This document shows, piece after piece, positions 61,075-64,000 of a DNA stretch of 64,000 bases; the stretch's first letter is position 1; the number at the start of each line of letters is the position of its first letter. The notes beneath the pieces were generated by a model that searched no databases, was not told the origin of the DNA, and worked only from the letters and a program-made list of their open reading frames with translations. The stretch spans positions 1,550,001-1,614,000 of the forward strand of contig NZ_LS974202.1 in the NCBI RefSeq assembly GCF_900157305.1, read 5' to 3'. Source of the DNA: Mesotoga infera (GTDB taxonomy: Bacteria; Thermotogota; Thermotogae; Petrotogales; Kosmotogaceae). The translations under genes were made by a program, and so were the position numbers.

Positions 61075-62253
61075 ATGCACAAAACTATAAAGGGTTACAT
61101 AAGAAAGGATGGAAATGTGGGTTTCCGAAATTACGTGTTGGTACTTCCTAGCGTTATCTGTTCTTCGAAGGTCGCCGAAAGGATAGCCTCGTCGGTGCCG
61201 GGTTGTGCGGTTGCCAGACACAACCAGGGCTGTGCGCAACTGGGAGAGGACTTTCACCAAACCCGAAGGACGTTAATAAATACCGCCCTCAACCCGAACG
61301 TGGCGGCGGTGATAGTTATAGGCCTGGGCTGTGAAAGGGTTTCACCCCACGAGCTCAGAGATCTGATCGCCCAGGCTGGCAAACCGGTCGAGCTCATAAT
61401 GGTACAGGAGGTTGGTAATGGTGAAGCCATAAGATTGGGGAGGGAAAAGGCCAGGGAGTTTGTGATCGAGGCTTCGAAGATAGAGCGACAGAGTGTTCCG
61501 CTTTCAGCGCTCACGATCGGTGTAGAATGCGGTGGTTCGGATTTTTCATCGGGACTATCCGCAAATCCCGTTGTTGGACATGTGGCCGATCTGGTCTGGG
61601 GAAACGGCGGTCGGGTGATTCTCTCGGAAACCACCGAGCTAGTGGGGGCCGAGCATCTCCTTTTCGAGCGTATGAGTGACGATTCTCAGAAGGAAAGATT
61701 CACCCGCATGCTCGAGAGGATGATCAACGAGAGCAGAAATAACAGCCGCGACATGGTCGATAGAGAGAATATTCCAAATAACATATCTCCGGGAAATGTG
61801 AGGGGAGGGCTTACCACTCTCGAAGAAAAATCTCTTGGAGCAATGATAAAAGGCGGCAAAGTACCTATAGTGGGAGTCAAAGAGTATGGAGAGTGTATAG
61901 AAAGGGCTCCCGGTCTTTATCTAATGGACTCTCCCGGATACGATGTTGAGTCCGTAACGGGTATGGTCGCCGGTGGCGCCAGCATCATACTTTTCACTAC
62001 TGGTCAGGGAACGCCTACGGGAAATCCAATCGCTCCGGTGATAAAGATTACCGGTAATCGCGACACGGCAGTAAAAATGAGGGACAGCATCGACTTCGAT
62101 TGCAGCGCTGTAATTTCCGGAGGAGAAACTCTTGAAAAGAGCGGTGAAAGGCTTTTCGATTTGTTAATCGACGTTTCCAACGGAGCGGAAACCAAGTCAG
62201 AACTCCTCGGACAGGACGATTATTCTATATGGAACGTTGGTATAAAGCTATGA
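61075..62253 (+). CDS. UxaA/SuyB-like large subunit of a dehydratase/sulfo-lyase
   Basis: The 392-residue protein matches the UxaA C-terminal family: GNVGFRNYVLVLPSVICSSK at the start, VARHNQGCAQLGEDFHQTRR, IGLGCERVS, GVECGGSDFSSGLSANPVVG, and GQGTPTGNPIAPVIKITGN. Conserved Cys residues fit an iron or iron-sulfur site. Members are altronate, galactarate or related hydroxy-acid dehydratases, or SuyB. No uxaB/uxaC genes are near; with LarA-like and Ldh2-type genes a hydroxy or sulfo acid is likely. The ATG has no close ribosome site: GGAGGTGA is 22 bases upstream, so translation may depend on re-initiation from the preceding gene. Confidence 0.85.
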   Translation: MHKTIKGYIRKDGNVGFRNYVLVLPSVICSSKVAERIASSVPGCAVARHNQGCAQLGEDFHQTRRTLINTALNPNVAAVIVIGLGCERVSPHELRDLIAQAGKPVELIMVQEVGNGEAIRLGREKAREFVIEASKIERQSVPLSALTIGVECGGSDFSSGLSANPVVGHVADLVWGNGGRVILSETTELVGAEHLLFERMSDDSQKERFTRMLERMINESRNNSRDMVDRENIPNNISPGNVRGGLTTLEEKSLGAMIKGGKVPIVGVKEYGECIERAPGLYLMDSPGYDVESVTGMVAGGASIILFTTGQGTPTGNPIAPVIKITGNRDTAVKMRDSIDFDCSAVISGGETLEKSGERLFDLLIDVSNGAETKSELLGQDDYSIWNVGIKL

Positions 62254-63353
62254 TTCCGGGTAAAGACGAGTTGGAAAGAATCTTCCTTGAAATGTGCAAA
62301 TACGATACGACCAACCCTCCAGGCAACGAAGAGTCTCTGGCTCTATATATAAAAGAAACGCTTGAGAGTTACGGTATAGGCTCCACGATTCAGAGAGTTG
62401 ATGTCGGACGGGTAAATCTTCTCGCTAAAATCGACAGGAACGGTAGGCTGCCTTTCTTGCTTTTTACCGGACATATGGACGTGGTGCCGGCTGCCTCGGG
62501 TTGGACGAGCGAGCCCTTCAAACCCGTTGTTGAAAACGGAAGGGTGTATGCCCGCGGATCGGCAGATATGAAGGCCGGGCTCGCCTCCATGTTGGCGGCT
62601 TTCATCGATCTTTCCAGTGATGAACGATTCGGGGGAAATCTTGCCTTTCTGGCAACTTGTGACGAAGAGGTTGGTTGTAGCGGGGTGAAAAGATTCCTCG
62701 AAGAAAATACGCTTGAAATAGCCGGTGCGTTGATCGGTGAGCCCACGTCGATGAGACTTGCGAGCGGAGAAAAAGGGGCCGTCTGGAGCGAACTGAGCTT
62801 CAAGGGAAAATCGGCCCACGGCTCACAGCCTAAAGAGGGGATCAACGCGGTCCTCCTTCTTATAGATGCGTATCGAAAAATCGCCGATGAACTGGGGAGT
62901 ATTGAGGGCCTGACAGTGAGTCTGAACAAGATATCGGGAGGTTCCAAAGAGAACACCGTTCCCGATTCCGCCAGTTGTGTTCTAGATATCCGTTTTATGA
63001 GCAACATCTCGCTTTCGGAAGTCACCGGAATCATAGACAAAATCCTCTCGCGATTCGAAGGCGCCGGTCAGAAGGTTCTACTCGCCCGCAACCCTTTCAG
63101 CTCTTCAGGAAGATTGGTCGATTATACCCGTTCCACTCTCGAAGAGATGGGAATAAAATCGGAACCGCTGACAATGACATACTTCACCGACGGAGCCTTT
63201 ATAGCCCCTGCTGGCATCGAGACCGTGATACTCGGACCGGGGGCGGCCATTATGGCCCACAAGGCCAACGAGTACGTCGAATTGGAAGAGATCCATACCG
63301 CCAGGGAACTCTATGGGAAGATCGCTAGAAATTTCTTTCAAGGATGTGTCTGA
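62250..63353 (+). CDS. M20 family metallopeptidase/deacylase (ArgE/DapE-like)
   Basis: The 367-residue protein has the di-zinc M20 motifs: His in LLFTGHMDVVPAA, Asp in ARGSADMKAG, the catalytic Glu pair in ATCDEEVG, Glu in LIGEPTSMRLA, and His in AIMAHKANEYV. Family members remove acyl groups or cleave small peptides. In this operon it may deacylate an imported N-acyl compound. I choose the ATG overlapping the upstream stop (ATGA); an ATG seven codons earlier is possible, and neither has a strong ribosome site. Confidence 0.87.
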   Translation: MIPGKDELERIFLEMCKYDTTNPPGNEESLALYIKETLESYGIGSTIQRVDVGRVNLLAKIDRNGRLPFLLFTGHMDVVPAASGWTSEPFKPVVENGRVYARGSADMKAGLASMLAAFIDLSSDERFGGNLAFLATCDEEVGCSGVKRFLEENTLEIAGALIGEPTSMRLASGEKGAVWSELSFKGKSAHGSQPKEGINAVLLLIDAYRKIADELGSIEGLTVSLNKISGGSKENTVPDSASCVLDIRFMSNISLSEVTGIIDKILSRFEGAGQKVLLARNPFSSSGRLVDYTRSTLEEMGIKSEPLTMTYFTDGAFIAPAGIETVILGPGAAIMAHKANEYVELEEIHTARELYGKIARNFFQGCV

Positions 63354-63354
63354 A

Positions 63355-64000
63355 ATGGATATGACAGTAATAGACAGTGGGTCGTTGAGAAATCTATGTG
63401 TGGATATTCTGATTGCTGAAGGGTTTGGACAGGATGTTTCGACCGATATCGTCGATGTATTGCTGGAAGCCGACCTAAGGGGAATACCCTCTCATGGAGT
63501 CGCGAGACTCAAGCGATACATAGACGAACGAAACGCCGGCCATATAAAACTGAATAAAACGCCTTCGATAGAGTACGAAACTCCCCTCTCGGCCGTTGTA
63601 GATGGCCGGGGAGGGCCCGGGCAGAGCGTTTCAAAATGGGCTATGAATCTAGCCATAGAGAAGGCTGGGAATAACCTTGTGGGGTTCGTTTCCGTACGAA
63701 ACTCGAACCATTACGGAATTACAGCCTACTATTCCGAGATGGCACTCGAAAAAGATATGATTGGAATTGCCATGACCAACAGCTACCCTCTGGTCGTGCC
63801 GACGTTTGGAAGAGAGGCCGTTCTAGGAACTAATCCCTTTTCCATTGCCATTCCCGGTTCTAGGCATCCCTTCATACTAGATATGGCAACGAGCGTAGTG
63901 ACCAGGGGAAAACTCGAAGTGTACGATAGACTGGCAAAAGTAATTCCCGAAGGATGGGCCGTCGATAGCCTTGGTGTTGATACAAATTCCCCCGGAGAGG
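63355..64000 (+). CDS. Ldh2 family malate/L-lactate/sulfolactate dehydrogenase (3' end cut off)
   Basis: The window contains the first 215 residues; the full family length is about 340. Family blocks are clear: LLEADLRGIPSHGVARLKRY near residue 40, the catalytic His in VRNSNHYGITAYYSE near 120, and GTNPFSIAIPGSRHPFILD near 160. These enzymes use NAD(P) to oxidise 2-hydroxy acids such as malate, lactate, ureidoglycolate or (R)-sulfolactate. ATG follows the M20 stop by one base. AAGGA lies about 12 bases upstream. The operon continues beyond the window. Confidence 0.88.
   Translation, partial: MDMTVIDSGSLRNLCVDILIAEGFGQDVSTDIVDVLLEADLRGIPSHGVARLKRYIDERNAGHIKLNKTPSIEYETPLSAVVDGRGGPGQSVSKWAMNLAIEKAGNNLVGFVSVRNSNHYGITAYYSEMALEKDMIGIAMTNSYPLVVPTFGREAVLGTNPFSIAIPGSRHPFILDMATSVVTRGKLEVYDRLAKVIPEGWAVDSLGVDTNSPGE

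Noticed and set aside
60794-62253. altronate dehydratase (UxaA) as a definite call with hexuronate pathway
   Set aside because: The split subunits equally fit SuyAB or other dehydratases, and no uxaB, uxaC or kdgK/kdgA genes are in the window.

Overview
The window reads as a chromosomal segment of an anaerobic, fermentative bacterium. Gene content suggests the phylum Thermotogota, most likely a mesophilic Mesotoga/Kosmotogaceae-type organism: many sugar and branched-chain-type ABC transporters, a Mrp/Mbh-like antiporter operon, butyrate kinase with phosphotransbutyrylase, DUF4127 and DUF6305 proteins, strong GGAGG ribosome sites and long operons with 4-base ATGA overlaps. The taxonomic placement is inference from gene content, not from a marker gene. 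There is one tRNA (Trp) and no rRNA, CRISPR array, integrase or transposase.

Layout. (1) 1-8.1 kb: a methyltransferase, a secreted DUF6305 protein, a GNAT acetyltransferase, glycerol dehydrogenase, a 56-residue two-helix membrane protein, and a secreted protein whose reading frame is cut by one in-frame TAA. This ends in a gene-free stretch (7.36-8.14 kb) full of short palindromic repeats. (2) 8.1-27.6 kb: two consecutive, similarly built sugar-utilisation clusters. Cluster A is LacI regulator, TIM barrel, solute-binding protein, two permeases, FAD oxidoreductase, DUF4127 and Gfo/Idh dehydrogenase. Cluster B is a DUF4434-type barrel with an inserted discoidin-like domain, binding protein, two permeases, a double discoidin-like protein, DUF4127, NanE epimerase and FAD oxidoreductase, followed by a ROK kinase. 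Neither cluster has its own ATPase gene, so they probably borrow a shared MsmX-type ATPase. (3) 27.5-43.2 kb, mostly minus strand: thioredoxin/NHL protein, HD-GYP protein, serine beta-lactamase-like hydrolase, a CarH-like B12 photoreceptor domain protein overlapping a GGDEF cyclase gene, a frameshifted peptide deformylase, a SnoaL-like/SDR/CrtI-like operon, and a penicillin-acylase-family enzyme.

(4) 43.5-49.9 kb: murA, a PflX-like radical SAM protein, then mrpE-F-G-(DUF4040 plus solute-binding-like domain)-B-C-D with every junction overlapping, followed by tRNA-Trp and a strong terminator. (5) 50.2-64.0 kb: a large plus-strand operon. livJHMGF is followed by a LarA-like racemase, a homocitrate/isopropylmalate-synthase-like enzyme, buk, ptb, a sugar-phosphate-isomerase-like barrel, a GntR regulator, a split UxaA/SuyAB-type dehydratase/lyase, an M20 hydrolase and an Ldh2-type dehydrogenase cut by the window end.

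Most notable candidates for new biology are the HTH-less CarH-like light/B12 sensor next to a diguanylate cyclase, the twin DUF4127/FAD-oxidoreductase sugar clusters, the Mrp subunit fused to a half solute-binding domain, and the Liv-LarA-Buk-Ptb-UxaA-Ldh2 catabolic operon.
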